From Spiroplasma culicicola AES-1 (GTDB lineage Bacteria; Bacillota_I; Bacilli_A; Mycoplasmatales; Mycoplasmataceae), in the NCBI RefSeq assembly GCF_000565175.1, contig NZ_CP006681.1:124001-188000 (forward strand): a DNA stretch of 64,000 nucleotides, written 5' to 3'. Each line of letters starts with the position of its first letter. Position 1 is the stretch's first letter. The position numbers and the translations under genes are program-made. A model generated the notes under the pieces. The model saw nothing but the letters and a program-made list of their open reading frames with translations, had not been told where the DNA came from and did no database searches. Positions 42,325 to 54,600 of this stretch are shown here, one piece after another.

Positions 42325-43324
42325 TAATATTGAAAATAACGAAGTTGTTGAAATTAAAGATAACTTTGATATTGAAAATGAATTAGAAGCGATTGAAGAC
42401 ATTGAATCAATTGGAAGTGAAGAAGAGTTTGTATATAAAACAGCAAGTTTTAAAGAAAAAATTGGAAATTTTAAAATTGTCAAATCATTAAAAGGCAAAA
42501 TTTGACCTGTTTTGTTACCATTTATGGTAACAATGGGTTTTTTAGTAATTCTTCCGTTAGTAGGAATTATTCTTTTTGCAATTATTAATCCAACAGGAAA
42601 TAGTATTAAGTTTGAATTAAATCTAGAAAACTTTGTACGTTTCTTTACATCATCAAGCATTATGATAGTATTGGGATTATCACTATTATATGCAGTTATT
42701 GCAAGTATTATAGCTGTTACTATGGCATATCCAATTGCCTTAGTAATGTCTCAATTAAAAAGTAAATTAATGGCTAAAAATGTTTGAGTCTTATTAACTT
42801 TACCAATCTGAATAAGTATGATCTTAAAAATTTTAGGGTTAAGAAGCTTATTTGAATTATTAGGTGGCAGTGCATTGGGAACACCATTTGCAGTAATCGT
42901 GGGAATGGTTTACATGTTTTTACCATTTGCAATTTCACCAATTTATAATGCTTTAGATAATCAAGATCCTTCATATTATCAAGCTGCTTTAGATTTAAAA
43001 GCAAGTAAATCAAAAGCATTTTGACATATTACATTTAGACAGTCATTACCAGGAGTATTTGCTGGATTTACACTTGTTTTAGTACAAGCGGCAACTTCTT
43101 TATTGATTGTAAGATATATGGGAGATGGAAAAATTAACTTGATTACAACCATTATTGAAAATTACTTTTTCAAAGGAACAGACTTTGGTTTTGGAGCAAC
43201 AGTTGCTGTTGTTTTAGCATTGTTATTATTCTTAATTATGGGAATTACAAAACTATTGTCAAATAAATTCGAAGTAAGGGGGTCAAGAAAATGAAAAAAT
43301 TCTTCAAATCCAGCTATTTCGTAA
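42317..43324 (+). CDS. potB: Spermidine/putrescine ABC transporter permease PotB
   Basis: 335 residues. An acidic cytosolic N-terminus of about 60 residues (many E/D) precedes six membrane segments. The ATPase-coupling EAA-like loop is around ALDLKASKSKAFWHITFRQSLPG. The acidic extension is not usual in PotB and may be specific to mollicutes. The gene overlaps potA by 8 nt and the next gene by 34 nt; the overlap with potC is in a different frame. The last 10 codons follow a UGA Trp, so the protein extends past 43294. Confidence 0.88.
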
Positions 43325-46300
43325 TTATCATGCTCTTTATTTATGTGCCCATTGCTGTTATGATTTTCTTTTCATTTAACAAGGGTTCAAATTTAAGCGA
43401 ATGACAAGGATTTAGTTTAAAATGATATGAATATTTTTTAGGTTATTCACCATTTATTAAATCAATTATTGTATCTCTATTTGTTGCTATGGTTTCAACT
43501 ATAATTTCTCTTGTAATTGGAGTAATGGCAGTTGTGGGATTGGCAAAATGCAAAAAAAGAGTAGCCAATAATTGAGTTAGAGTAGCCAATATTCCATTGG
43601 TAAATGCTGATGTGATTACAGCTGTAGGATTAATGTTATTATTTATTTTCTCAGGAATGAGATTTGGAATTGTTTCATTAATTGCAGCTCACGTTTCATT
43701 TAACGTGCCATATGTAATTGTGACAGTTCTACCATTTATGATGAGAATTGATAAAAACTTATTAGAAGCATCAAATGATTTAGGATCAACACCAACAAAA
43801 ACTTTCTTTAAAGTTATTTTACCAATTTTGACTCCTTGTATTATTACAGCTGCTGCAATTTGTTTTGCAATGAGTTTTGATGATTTTATTATTTCTTATT
43901 TTACTGGTGGAGATCAAACTAACGTTTCAACTTTTATTTATACTGCAAAAAGAATGCAACCTTACATTAATGCATTTGGAACATTATTAGTAGCAGTTAT
44001 TGTGTTTGTTATTTTAGTTTGAAATATAGCTCAAATTACAATTCAAAGAGTTGCTTTAAATAAAGAATTAATTAAAAAAGGTGATTACAAAATCAAACAA
44101 AGAAATGCATTACAAAATCGTATTGATTATTTACAATCATGTATTGATAATGAAGTCAAGATTAGAAAAAGTCGCAATCTTTTAAAATGGTTTAAATATT
44201 GGAGTTTACAACTTCAAATTAAACGCTTAAATAATAAGAACAATAATGCAAAAATTTCAAAATTAGAATGAAAAAAAGCATTACTAACTGATGAAATTAA
44301 AGCAGAAAAAAGAGTGTCAACAATTCATGTTAAATTAGTTGAAAAAAGAACACAAATTGAACAAAAAATAGCAAAAACAACAAATGATAAAAAAATTAAG
44401 AAATTAAATATTGTTATTTCTAAACTAGATAAAAAAATTGATAAATATCAATCAGAATTAGATTGAATGGCACAAAGAGATGAAATTGCCAAAGATAGAG
44501 CACAAGATGTTCAAGCTCAAATTGATGAATTAAGAATTCAATTTGAAGCACTTGACAAAAGTGATATTAAAAACAAAACTTGATATACTAAAAAAATTGC
44601 AAAATTAATCATTAAACGTGATGGATTTATCGAAGGTAAAAATAATTTAAAGTTAAGATTAACAATTGAAAAATTAGCAGAAATTAAAGCAAAAAATGAA
44701 CGAATTGCTAATGAAAAATATTTACAATTAAAAGAACAAGAAGTTAAAGTTATGAAAAAAGTGTCAATTGTTGAAGCAGTTGATAAAAAAATAACTATTT
44801 TAGGACTAAATAAAGATCAAAATTTAAACTTTGATCAAGAATTAAGCATTTTAACAGAACAAAAACAAGAAAATTTAATAGCTGTTAAAACTAAATTACT
44901 AGCAACAATTGAAGCTAAAAAAGCAAAATTAGATGAAATCTTTGGCGATATTAAAAGAAAACAAGCTAAATATTTTCCTGATGTATTAGCAGAAGATTAT
45001 GTTCCTTCAAGAAATAGATGATTAAAAAGAAACTGAAAACAAGTTTCTATGGGAACACTTTTATTAGCATCTTTCTCATTAATTACTACAGCCTATGTAT
45101 TAAATAATATTTATGATTTAGTAATTGGAAATTGAGGAAGTTACATTAATCCAGATGTATTAAGTGGATTTGAAAAAGAATATGGTGTTAAAATTAACTA
45201 CCAGCAATATGATTCAAATGAAAGTTTATATAATAAAAACTATACATTTAATTATGACATAATGGTGCCAAGTGAATATATGGTTCAAAAAATGGCAGAA
45301 GAAAACTTATTACAAGAAATTATGTGAGAATGTGTAACTTCAATTGAATTGAATTCAGAAGATACTTCAAGAGAAGATAAAACTTGTAGTCTAGATTTAG
45401 GACAAGAACAAAACGATGAAGTAAAGAATGATGAATCAGAAGATGTTCCTACAAATAAAATGAATGAATCTCTTCAAAAATCAATGGAAGGAATTGAAAT
45501 TAAAACTGGTTCAGATATTAAAAATGCATTAGATTACTCAATTCCTTATTTTTGAGGAGATGTAAGAATTGTATTTAATGTGGCAACTGGAAATAAAGAA
45601 ATGCTTCAATGATTAAAAGATGAAGAAATTCTTGAACAAGATGGAAATACAAATGATGGTAGTGAAGCTTGAGGATATACTGTCAATGAAGAAAAACTTT
45701 CATGAGATATTTTATGACAAGCTTCACAAAGAGGATATAATTTAGCATTAAATGAAGATCCAAAAAATGTTTTTATGTACGCTTTTGAAAAATTATATGG
45801 AACAGTTCAACCAGAAAATACTGCTCAAATTACTGAAGCTGCTAAAGAAATTAAAACTCTTTTAAGTCCTAAAAATGTAGGAATCTATGGAGATCAATTA
45901 ATTGATAAAGTTGCAACTGGAAATTATGATATTGCTGTTATGTATAACGGAGATGCAATTTGAGCATTATCAGAAGAATATACACCAGAAGATGAAGAAG
46001 ACGAAGAATTAATAAGAGCAAAAAGAAATGAATGAACTTTAAATGGTGTAATTGGTGTACCAGGAAAAGAACTTGAAAATTCTTCGAATAAGACAGAATC
46101 TACAAATATTTGAAGTGATAATCTTGTTATTAATAAAACTAATCGTAATTTAAAATTAACTTATCAATTTATTAACTATATTTATACACATGATAATCAG
46201 ATTCTTCAAGTTGATGAAACTGGAATGTCTTCAAGTAGAGACAGTGTAATTAATGAAATTTTAGATTCAATTGATACTGAAGAACCATATTTTGGGTCAA

Positions 46301-46416
46301 ATTTAATAACTAGTTGATATAAACCAACAGAAAATGGTCAGTCATTTGAATTTAATGAAGCTTTAGACAACTATCTAGTTGATGAATTTAACAAAATTAT
46401 TTCTACAAAAAATTAA
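43291..46416 (+). CDS. potCD: Fused permease PotC and substrate-binding protein PotD
   Basis: 1041 residues in one chain. Residues 1-265 are a PotC permease with six membrane segments and the coupling loop near EASNDLGSTPTKTFFKVILP. Residues about 270-575 are a long, Lys/Glu-rich coiled coil. A single membrane segment follows (about 592-610, MGTLLLASFSLITTAYVL), then a PotD-like solute-binding domain (about 620-1041) with YDIMVPSEYMV and GDQLIDKVATGNYDIAVMY. The domain carries an acidic insert near 690-740. The fusion tethers the receptor to its own permease and replaces a free lipoprotein; this arrangement is known in mollicutes. A clear terminator follows. Confidence 0.88.
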
Positions 46417-46419
46417 TTT

Positions 46420-46447
46420 AAAAAATGGTTTAACCCATTTTTTAAAT
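46420..46447 (+). terminator. Terminator of the pot operon
   Basis: AAAAATGG, a 7-nt loop, CCATTTTT. Confidence 0.85.
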
Positions 46448-46508
46448 TAGTAATTAAGTTATTTTTAAGCAACAATATTACAAAATTTGATATAATCAAT
46501 TTTGTAAT

Positions 46509-46583
46509 GGTACCATAGCCAAGAGGCTAAGGCATGGGACTGCAACTCCCTGATCGTCGGTTCGACTCCGACTGGTACCTCCA
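46509..46583 (+). tRNA. tRNA-Cys (GCA)
   Basis: 75 nt, CCA encoded. The anticodon loop is CTGCAAC. TATAAT at 46491-46496, 12 nt upstream, is its likely -10 box. Confidence 0.95.
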
Positions 46584-46592
46584 TAAAGAAAC

Positions 46593-46619
46593 AAAAAACC
46601 TTTTTAAAGGTTTTTTTAT
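46593..46619 (+). terminator. Terminator of tRNA-Cys
   Basis: AAAAAACCTT-TTT-AAAGGTTTTTTT. Confidence 0.85.
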
Positions 46620-46662
46620 TTTTTGATAGAATTAGATTATGGATAAAATGGAGGATGAAAAA

Positions 46663-46830
46663 ATGGTATGTAGTACATGTGGTGCACCAGCTACTTGTTC
46701 AGTTACAACTGGACAGAATAGACAAAAGTTTATTGGTTTTAACAACTCAGTTAAAGTTGACAATTTAACAAGATTCTTTTGTAATGAACACGTTGGTGAA
46801 AATTTAACAAAAAGATCTAATGTTAGATAA
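46663..46830 (+). CDS. Small zinc-ribbon-like protein
   Basis: 55 residues with CSTCGAP near the start and FFCNEHV near the end. Two Cys plus a Cys/His pair can bind one zinc. The start at 46663 is chosen because GGAGG lies 8 nt before it. An in-frame ATG at 46639 would give 63 residues but has no ribosome site. The function is unknown. It is 20 nt from the next small gene and may be cotranscribed with it. Confidence 0.7.
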   Translation: MVCSTCGAPATCSVTTGQNRQKFIGFNNSVKVDNLTRFFCNEHVGENLTKRSNVR

Positions 46831-46850
46831 TAAGTGGGGAATTTATTTAT

Positions 46851-47195
46851 ATGGAAAAAGAATTTAGATCATTTGAAGAAATAAATGGTTCAAATGTAAA
46901 TGAAAAAAGAGAAAATGAGATTGTAAAAAAATATAAAGGACTTTTAATTGCAAATTTAGTATTAAACTTTGTTCCAATTTTATTGTTTATTATACTTGGA
47001 ATTTTAATACCCTATATTGCACTATATTTAGTGCCAATGTTAGTTATAATTGTGCCAATTATTATTATTTCTGGTTTACTTATAAAAGATCCAAAGAATA
47101 AAAATTTGGTTATTGCATTATACTTTTTATTAACTTTTTACAATTGAATTTCACTTATTTTAATTACCATTTATGGTTATAAATTAGATTTTTAG
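46851..47195 (+). CDS. Small hypothetical membrane protein
   Basis: 114 residues. A charged N-terminus of about 28 residues is followed by three hydrophobic segments (about 30-55, 57-78 and 84-110), the last ending YGYKLDF. There is one UGA Trp near the end, so the protein reaches 47195. No family was recognised. AGTGGGGAA precedes the ATG at 14-nt spacing, weaker than usual. Confidence 0.68.
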
Positions 47196-47206
47196 AGCTA
47201 TGAATT

Positions 47207-47238
47207 AAGACAAACAATTATAAGTATTGTTTGTTTTT
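47207..47238 (+). terminator. Terminator after the small membrane protein
   Basis: ACAAACAAT-TATAAGT-ATTGTTTGT then five T. The following 180 bases up to tRNA-Arg are AT-rich and hold TATAAT boxes at 47329 and 47393; the latter is the likely -10 of the tRNA group. Confidence 0.85.
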
Positions 47239-47416
47239 ATTTTCAAATTAAACAATAAATAAAGCCTTTTAATTGTGTATATTTTTTAAAAATTAATTGA
47301 AAAATATACACAATCGTATTTAATTTGTTATAATAAATATTGTTGAATTTTAGATAATTCAGCACAAAATGAAAATTTGTATTATAATATTTTTGGTTGT
47401 TTTTATTACACATTAT

Positions 47417-47493
47417 GCGCCCTTAGATCAATTGGATAGATCGTTTGACTACGGATCAAAAGGTTAGGGGTTCGAGTCCCTTAGGGCGTGCCA
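47417..47493 (+). tRNA. tRNA-Arg (ACG)
   Basis: 77 nt, CCA encoded. The anticodon loop is CTACGGA. First of a ten-tRNA group. Confidence 0.95.
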
Positions 47494-47544
47494 TTATTAG
47501 AAACAATCAATGAATATTATTAAGCAATGATATTCATTAGAATC

Positions 47545-47621
47545 CGGGAAGTGGCTCAGCTTGGTAGAGCATTCGGTTTGGGACCGAAGGGTCGCAGGTT
47601 CGAATCCTGTCTTCCCGACCA
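47545..47621 (+). tRNA. tRNA-Pro (TGG)
   Basis: 77 nt, CCA encoded. Acceptor CGGGAAG/CTTCCCG; the anticodon loop is TTTGGGA. Confidence 0.95.
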
Positions 47622-47648
47622 TTTAATTTAATATTATTTTTTATATAT

Positions 47649-47724
47649 GGGCCCGTAGCTCAGCTGGGAGAGCACCTGCCTTGCACGCAGGGGGTCGACG
47701 GTTCGATCCCGTTCGGGTCCACCA
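47649..47724 (+). tRNA. tRNA-Ala (TGC)
   Basis: 76 nt, CCA encoded. The anticodon loop is CTTGCAC. The acceptor has the Ala identity pair G3-U70 (GGGCCCG/CGGGTCC). Confidence 0.96.
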
Positions 47725-47731
47725 TATATAT

Positions 47732-47808
47732 GGCGGGGTAGCTCAGTTGGTTAGAGCGCTCGGCTCATACCCGGGAGGTCAAGAGTTCAAGTCTCTTCCC
47801 CGCTACCA
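47732..47808 (+). tRNA. tRNA-Met elongator (CAT)
   Basis: 77 nt, CCA encoded. The anticodon loop is CTCATAC. It resembles Bacillus elongator tRNA-Met (GGCGG start, CTACCA end). Assignment among the three CAT tRNAs is by such similarity. Confidence 0.88.
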
Positions 47809-47824
47809 TATATTTATATTTTAT

Positions 47825-47901
47825 GGACCTTTAGCTCAGTTGGTTAGAGCATCCGGCTCATAACCGGATGGTCATTGGTTCGAGTCCAATAAGGTCCACC
47901 A
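47825..47901 (+). tRNA. tRNA-Ile2 (CAT, lysidine type)
   Basis: 77 nt, CCA encoded. The body matches the Bacillus tRNA that is converted by TilS to read AUA (GGACCTTTAGCTCAG start). Loop CTCATAA. Confidence 0.88.
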
Positions 47902-47962
47902 TAATTTGACTCCAAAAATGAATGCGCGAATTATGAGGGACATAATTTCAAAATTGAATTAC

Positions 47963-48055
47963 GGAAGATTACCCAAGTCTGGCTGAAGGGGTCGGTCTTG
48001 AAAACCGAGAGTCGGGGAAACCCGAGCGGGGGTTCGAATCCCTCATCTTCCGCCA
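47963..48055 (+). tRNA. tRNA-Ser (TGA)
   Basis: 93 nt with a long variable arm and encoded CCA. The anticodon loop is CTTGAAA. Confidence 0.95.
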
Positions 48056-48062
48056 TTTATAT

Positions 48063-48138
<76 letters not shown>

Positions 48139-48142
48139 TTTT

Positions 48143-48219
48143 GGCCCCATAGCGAAGTTGGTTATCGCGCCTCCCTGTCACGGAGGAGACCACGGGTTCG
48201 AGTCCCGTTGGGGTCGCCA
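48143..48219 (+). tRNA. tRNA-Asp (GTC)
   Basis: 77 nt, CCA encoded. The anticodon loop is CTGTCAC. Confidence 0.95.
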
Positions 48220-48227
48220 TTATTATT

Positions 48228-48303
48228 GGTTTTGTAGCTCAGTTGGTAGAGCAGTTGACTGAAGCTCAACGTGTCGGCGGTTCAATTCCGTCCAAAACCA
48301 CCA
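48228..48303 (+). tRNA. tRNA-Phe (GAA)
   Basis: 76 nt, CCA encoded. The anticodon loop is CTGAAGC. Last of the group. Confidence 0.95.
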
Positions 48304-48318
48304 TCCAAAGAAACTGTT

Positions 48319-48344
48319 AAATCTCTTTTATAAGAGATTTTTTT
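48319..48344 (+). terminator. Terminator of the tRNA group
   Basis: AAATCTCTT-TTAT-AAGAGATTTTTTT. Confidence 0.88.
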
Positions 48345-48425
48345 ATTTTATAAAATGATTTTTATAGGGGTTGTATAAAATTTTAAATTCTATACAATTG
48401 AAATTAAAGAAAGTGAGATGTAAAA

Positions 48426-49127
48426 ATGCTTAGAAAAATCAATAGTAAGTTAATTCTAAAAACTGCGTTTATTATTGCCTTGATAATGCATTTTTCATAT
48501 TCACTAATTCAATCAACAGGAATTGTAGATACACATGAATCATTTTTAATTTTTGATAGATCAAGAGTTACTATGAATATTATTTTTGCTTTTGCATTAT
48601 TAATTGCTATTATTACTGAATTTTCAAAATTCTTAAATATTGTTGAAAAAAATTCAATACATAAAGATTCATTAAAATGAATTATTCAAAGAGATAATTT
48701 AGTTTTATTTGCTAAATTAACTTTAATGACTGTGCCATTTGTAATAGCACAATTACTACGTTTCTTTTTAAAACATAGTTTAGATACAACTTCAGCATTT
48801 GATATTTTTGTTTTAACATGGGCATCATTTGCATTAGCATTGGCTATAATATCAATTTTAATGTATGCTGTTTATAAATTTATTTTTTCAAAATCATGAA
48901 TTCAAACTCAAGATAAAGAAGTTGATTACTTAATTTGATCACTATATTTTGATGTAATGTTTTTAGATATTGAAAACTTTGATATAAATAATCAAGTAAT
49001 TAAATTCGAAAATGAAATCGAACATTTTTTAGTGACAACAAATATTGAAAATGCAATCCAAACACAAATTATTTTTTCAGACATTTTAACTGATCAAAAA
49101 AAGGCGACAACTCCACCGCTTGTTTAA
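48426..49127 (+). CDS. Hypothetical membrane protein
   Basis: 233 residues with about four membrane segments (about 10-28, 52-72, 95-112 and 130-155). An acidic cytosolic tail of about 65 residues follows (DVMFLDIENFDINNQ) and ends in TTPPLV. No family was recognised. GAAAGTGAGATG precedes the ATG. The gene stands alone after the tRNA group. The 171 bases after it are extremely AT-rich and hold the promoter region of the next lipoprotein operon. Confidence 0.7.
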
Positions 49128-49298
49128 TTTATTAAAATAAAATACTTTTAAATAACAAATAATTACCTAACAATAAAAAAATAATATAAAAATTAAAATA
49201 ATGTTTTTGTAATAAACATTTATAGATAACAATTATTTTTATAATTATTTTTTTCTATACAAAAATTAAATTTAATAAATTAAACAGGAGAAAAAAAC

Positions 49299-51629
49299 AT
49301 GAAAAAATTAATAACACTATTGGGAGCTCTAGCAGTTACTGCTAGTGCTTCATCAACTGTAATTGCTTGTGGAAACCCAGGTGATACAGGAGGTAACGGA
49401 GGAGGAAATGAAAATCTTCCTGATAAAAAATTTGAATTAGAAAAAACAAGTATTGATATTGATACAGTTAATCCAGGATACATTAATATTACAAATTATG
49501 ATGTATTAAATTCAAATTCAATGCCTTCGGAATTTGAAATCAGTGATCCTGAAGCACTTCAAGTTACTGTTTCATCAATTGATAAAGCATTAATAATTGC
49601 TCCATTAACAAATGAAACAATTAATGGTATTAAAGTTACTGTAAAATCTAAAATACATTCAGTTACACTTACAGTAAATGTAAAAAAAGCAGATAAGCAA
49701 GATCAAATGAAATTATCTGAAAAAGAAATAATAATGAATACTTCAAAAGAAGCAAGAATTAAAATTACCAATTTTGATTATTTAGTGCCAGAAGCAAAAC
49801 CAAATAATGAATTTGAATTTAGTGAGTCTAATTACGCAACAGCAGAATATGATGATTCAAACCATGATATTGTAATTAAATCATTATCTAAGGAGATTAG
49901 TGATTTAAAACTTACAATTAAAACTAACAATAAAAAAGATGTAACAATCTCAATTAATATCAAAGCTGAGGTAATAGATTTATCTCAAGGAGAATATATT
50001 AAAAACATTATTGCTGGAAATATGGATGAATATGGAAATATCGATTCATCAATAGCTGTTGGTGATAAAGGATTTCAAATTACAGAAAAATCAGTTTTAA
50101 CAAGCTTTAATGTTATGAATGGTGTCAATATTTCTGCAGATGATGTTGTTATTGAATCTGAAGAAGGAAGTGGAGATAATGGAATTGGTGCAACTTATTA
50201 TATTTCAAGTAATGGTAATTCAGAGAATATTATTGGTGAAATAGAATTAACTTTAAACCAAGGAATTGATCCAAATGAATACTTTAGAAATAAGAATCTA
50301 GGAGAAATAAGATTATTTGAAGGTGCATTTAATAAATTAAATGAAGTTTTAAATTCAAAAGATGTAATAAGTTTAGGAGCAATGGTTTTTGAAGTTGTTG
50401 GAGATAGAAATAAACAATTAGAATATGTTAAAGCAAATTTTGTTAAAAATATGGGTGCAGCTGGACAAGCAATTATGAAAAATGCAGTTACAACTGCAAC
50501 AACATTCCAAATTACAAATATGCCAGATTTAGGTGGAATTTTTGTAAAAGATCAAAATATAGAGTTCACATTTAAATTTGTAAAAGAAGATAGAATCACC
50601 TTTTATGAAGGATTACCAGAAAATAAAATGATAAATATTGAACCTGGTTCAAGTTATGAGACAGATAGAACTCCAGAGGGTCAAATTGCTTTAAAAACAT
50701 ATGTATATAATAGTTTAAATTCTAATTTCAAAGAAAAAATTACTTTAGATCATTTCTTAAGATTTAGTAAGGTTTTGTATGATCAACAATGAGTAAAATC
50801 AATAGATTGATTGGGATTTCCAACTTTCTATGAAGGAACATATACTAAAATAGATATTTTACCTGGTTCACCATTACTTTATGGTCATGATGGAGCAGCA
50901 TATATTGGATATATCAATAATCCTGGAGGTCTTGCAGGAGCTTCTGGTGGAGGAAATCTAGAGAAATATGAAGAATCAGGTTCTTTAGATATAAAATATA
51001 CAGCAGGAATGGGAGCATTTACAACAACAGGTTCAATGTCTGGTAATTTTTACCAAGGACATCCTGTAATAAATGTTTATGATTATGAAACTTCAGTAGG
51101 AACAATTAATCCAATTGATGATATTGAAATGTATGTTGGAGATTCTAAAACAATAGATATTTCAGGAACAAACTTAGAGTATAAAGATATTGAAGTTATT
51201 TCAAATACTAATTTTGTAACAGCTCAAATTGAAGACAAAAAATTAAAACTTACTTCTAATGAAGTGGGAAATGGTAATGTAACGCTAGCTGTAAAAGATA
51301 AAAGTAATAATAAAATAGATTTAAAAATAAACGTAATAGCAAAACCAATAATAAATACAGAATTAAATAATTTTACATTGACCAAAACAGAAGCAACAAA
51401 AACAATTTCATTCGAAATTGAGAATTTAAGAGATAGTGATAAAATAACTGTTGAATCTTCTAATACAAAAAGTAGTACAGTTAGTGAAATAACAAAAAAT
51501 GATATTATGCAATATCAATTTGATGTAGTTTATGTCAATGCACCATTTTTAAATTCTAACTCAACTATTTCAATTAAAGTCAATGGAACAGAAATAAAAT
51601 CATTTGTAGTAACAAGTTCAAATAAATAA
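49299..51629 (+). CDS. Large surface lipoprotein with Ig-like repeats
   Basis: 776 residues. A signal peptide (KKLITLLGALAVTASASSTV) ends in the lipobox VIAC, with the anchoring Cys at 24. A Gly/Asn linker follows (GDTGGNGGGNEN). About four Ig-like strand blocks are visible: two near 45-130 and 135-215, and two near 600-680 and 685-775, the third marked by VGDSKTIDISG. A unique central part spans about 220-590. UGA codons at 50790 and 50808 are Trp, so the chain runs on. CAGGAGAAA precedes the ATG. The gene is 5 nt before the giant permease, so they are probably one operon: a lipoprotein and the exporter that may release or place it. Confidence 0.82.
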
Positions 51630-51634
51630 AATAA

Positions 51635-54600
51635 ATGAATAATCAAAAGCCTTTTTTCAAAAATTCTTTTAAGAATTTAATTAAAAACAAAATTCAGTTA
51701 ATTACAATCATTATTTTGGTTTTTTTAACGTCTTTTGTTTTTACTCTTTCGTACTCTTCAATGAGTCGAATTGAAAATTCTTATAATGACTTTATTTCAG
51801 AACAATATAGTAACCAACATGACTTTGTAATTGATCTATCAAATACTTCATATAAAAACAATTATAATGAAGATAAATTTAAAACAATAACAGATGTTGA
51901 TGTAAGAGATAACTTAGTGATGAGTTATCTTCAAGATAAATTAAAAGATAGCGAATATGAATTTAATATTGATAGAGTTGAGTCAAGATTATCAACTTTA
52001 TCAAGTGAAAAAACATTAAAAGTTTTTGCATTGAACCCTGATCAAAAAGTTGATAAATTTGCTGTGAGTAAGGGAATGCAAATTGATTTGTGAAAGAAAT
52101 ATACACAAGCTACAAATAACTACACAGTTAGATGAGCCTATGTAAATGAACAGTTTGCTAAACAAAACAATATTCAAATTAATGATATTATTAGAATTCA
52201 AGATGATGAATATGGTTCAACTGTTTTAGTAAAAGATAGTGAAAAAAAATCAGTTGATATGTCAATTTATGATGGAATTGATATCAACTTATGAATAGAT
52301 AGAACAGAATATAGTAATCAAAATTGATTTCAAGTTGTTGGTTATGGTTCAACTGCAGATTTTTCAACTCCAATTGTGGATGCAACAAAACCTTTACCAG
52401 ATACTAAAAATGAAGGTTTAGTTTATGTAAATCCAATTTCATTTGGTTTACAAAATGTGTATTATAATTCTATTTATCCAGATAATGAATTTGACTTTAA
52501 CAATACTGATTCAAGAAGAATTTGATATACAGATAGTGAATTAAAAACTAATGAAGTTTTAAAAGTCACTTCTGCCTCTGATAAAGAAATTAACTTTGTT
52601 GGAAAATTTATAAATAATACTAATATTAATGAAAAAATTGAAGTTTTAAATAAATATTTAACTAGTTTAGATAATCAAGGACACGGTATAAATTTATATA
52701 CTAGTTACGAAAATAAAGTAAATAAAAATTTACCAATTGTAACTGGCCTTGGAGATAGTAACTATAATTATGCAAATAGAACAACAATGCTTCATTTAAC
52801 AATTGTAATGTACAAAACATTTAGTTTTGCTGTAATGGGAGTTACTTTATCAATTGCAATTGTAATGTTGATTACAATGTTGAATAACCAAATTAAAAAA
52901 ACTTTTGGACAATCAGGAGTATTAATGTCTCTTGGTTATAAAAAATCTTCATTAATTTGGTCAAATAGTTTATATCCATTATTCATATCAGTTACTGGAG
53001 GACTAATTGGATACATTGTTGGAATGTCTAGTCAAGATTTAATAATTAATATTTTTAACAATTACTTTGCAATTAATATGCAACCATTTAGTCTTTCGTG
53101 ACAATCACTTTTAGTGACACTGTTGGGAATATTTACTCTTTTAGAAACGATTACATTAATTACATATTTTTACACATTTTCAAAATTTACACCTTTAGAA
53201 ATGATAAATTTTGAAAGTAGAAGTGCAACAAATAAATTTAAATTAGGACTAAAAAAAATCTTAACTACAAGAAAAAAATTTGATTCAAGATTTAAGGGTG
53301 CAATTTTATCAAACTCAATTGCTAAATTAATGGCTGTATTTTCAGTTATGTTTGTCTCTTCTACATTAATTTCAATTGGAACAATCATGCCCCAAGTTTT
53401 AAGTGATAATAAAGTTAAAACTTATGAACAAAATAGTTTTGATAATATTATTGAATATCAATCACCAATATATAATAGTCCAACTAGTTTTTATAAAACT
53501 TATAATCCAAGTACTAGCTTGAAAGATTTTGATATTGATAATAGTGAAAACATTTTAGATATGTATATTCAAAACAATATCAATCAAAAAGTATATAATC
53601 CTTCAACTGATGTTGGAGCATTAAACGATATGACTTATAAAACAATTGATCTAGATTATTTAAAAAATCTTGATTTAACTATTGAATTACCAAGTGGTAC
53701 TTCTTTAGAACAAAAAAATACTTTTTATAAAACAGTTATATTAAATTTATGAAGTGATTTAAAAAATTTCTCAATTGACAAATATTGAAATAAAGAAGAT
53801 TTAAAAGAAATATTATTTAGTGATACTAAATCAAAAGAACACATTAATGATTTAGAAAAACTTAGACAATTTTATATTAAATATCGCTATACTTTAGGAT
53901 TAGAAAAAGATCAACGAAGAGATGGTTATTTTACAAGAACTAAAACAAGTATTGTTCAAACTGAGGGCCCTGAAGAAGATGGAGGTCCATTAATATCAAA
54001 TGAAGAATTTAAAGAAGGTACAGGTCTTAGACTAACAAAAGTAGATTTAAAAGAAGACGGTAGCATCTTAAATGATCAAACTTTTGATAGAAGTTTGTAT
54101 GAATTTGTAAATACAGATGAATGAACAACAAGAAGACTTGATACTATAACACCAATTTATAATTGAATTATTGCTTTTTTCTATAACAATATTCAACAAG
54201 CTTTTTTACAAGGAATTTATAGTGAATTGCCTTCAATGATTAGAGATATTGTAAAAGAAGAATATGGAAAAGAAAATGGTAACTACAATATTACATTTGG
54301 AGTTGTTCCATATGATAATTCTCAAGAAGATATTGGTATTTATTTAAATGGATATGTAGGAAACGAAAGTATTAAAATTTATGGAATTAAAGAAGATAAC
54401 AAAACTTTTAACTTATTTGATGAAAAACATCAGGTTTTAGAAGAAAAATTATTTAAGACAAAAAACTCAATTATTATTAATCAATCTTTTGCTAAAAGAT
54501 TAAATTTAAAAGTTGGAGATAAGATTTCTATTAATCATATTATTGAGGCTTTAAATTATCAACAAGAAGAAGTTTCTTTAGATTCATGAGATACATCAAA

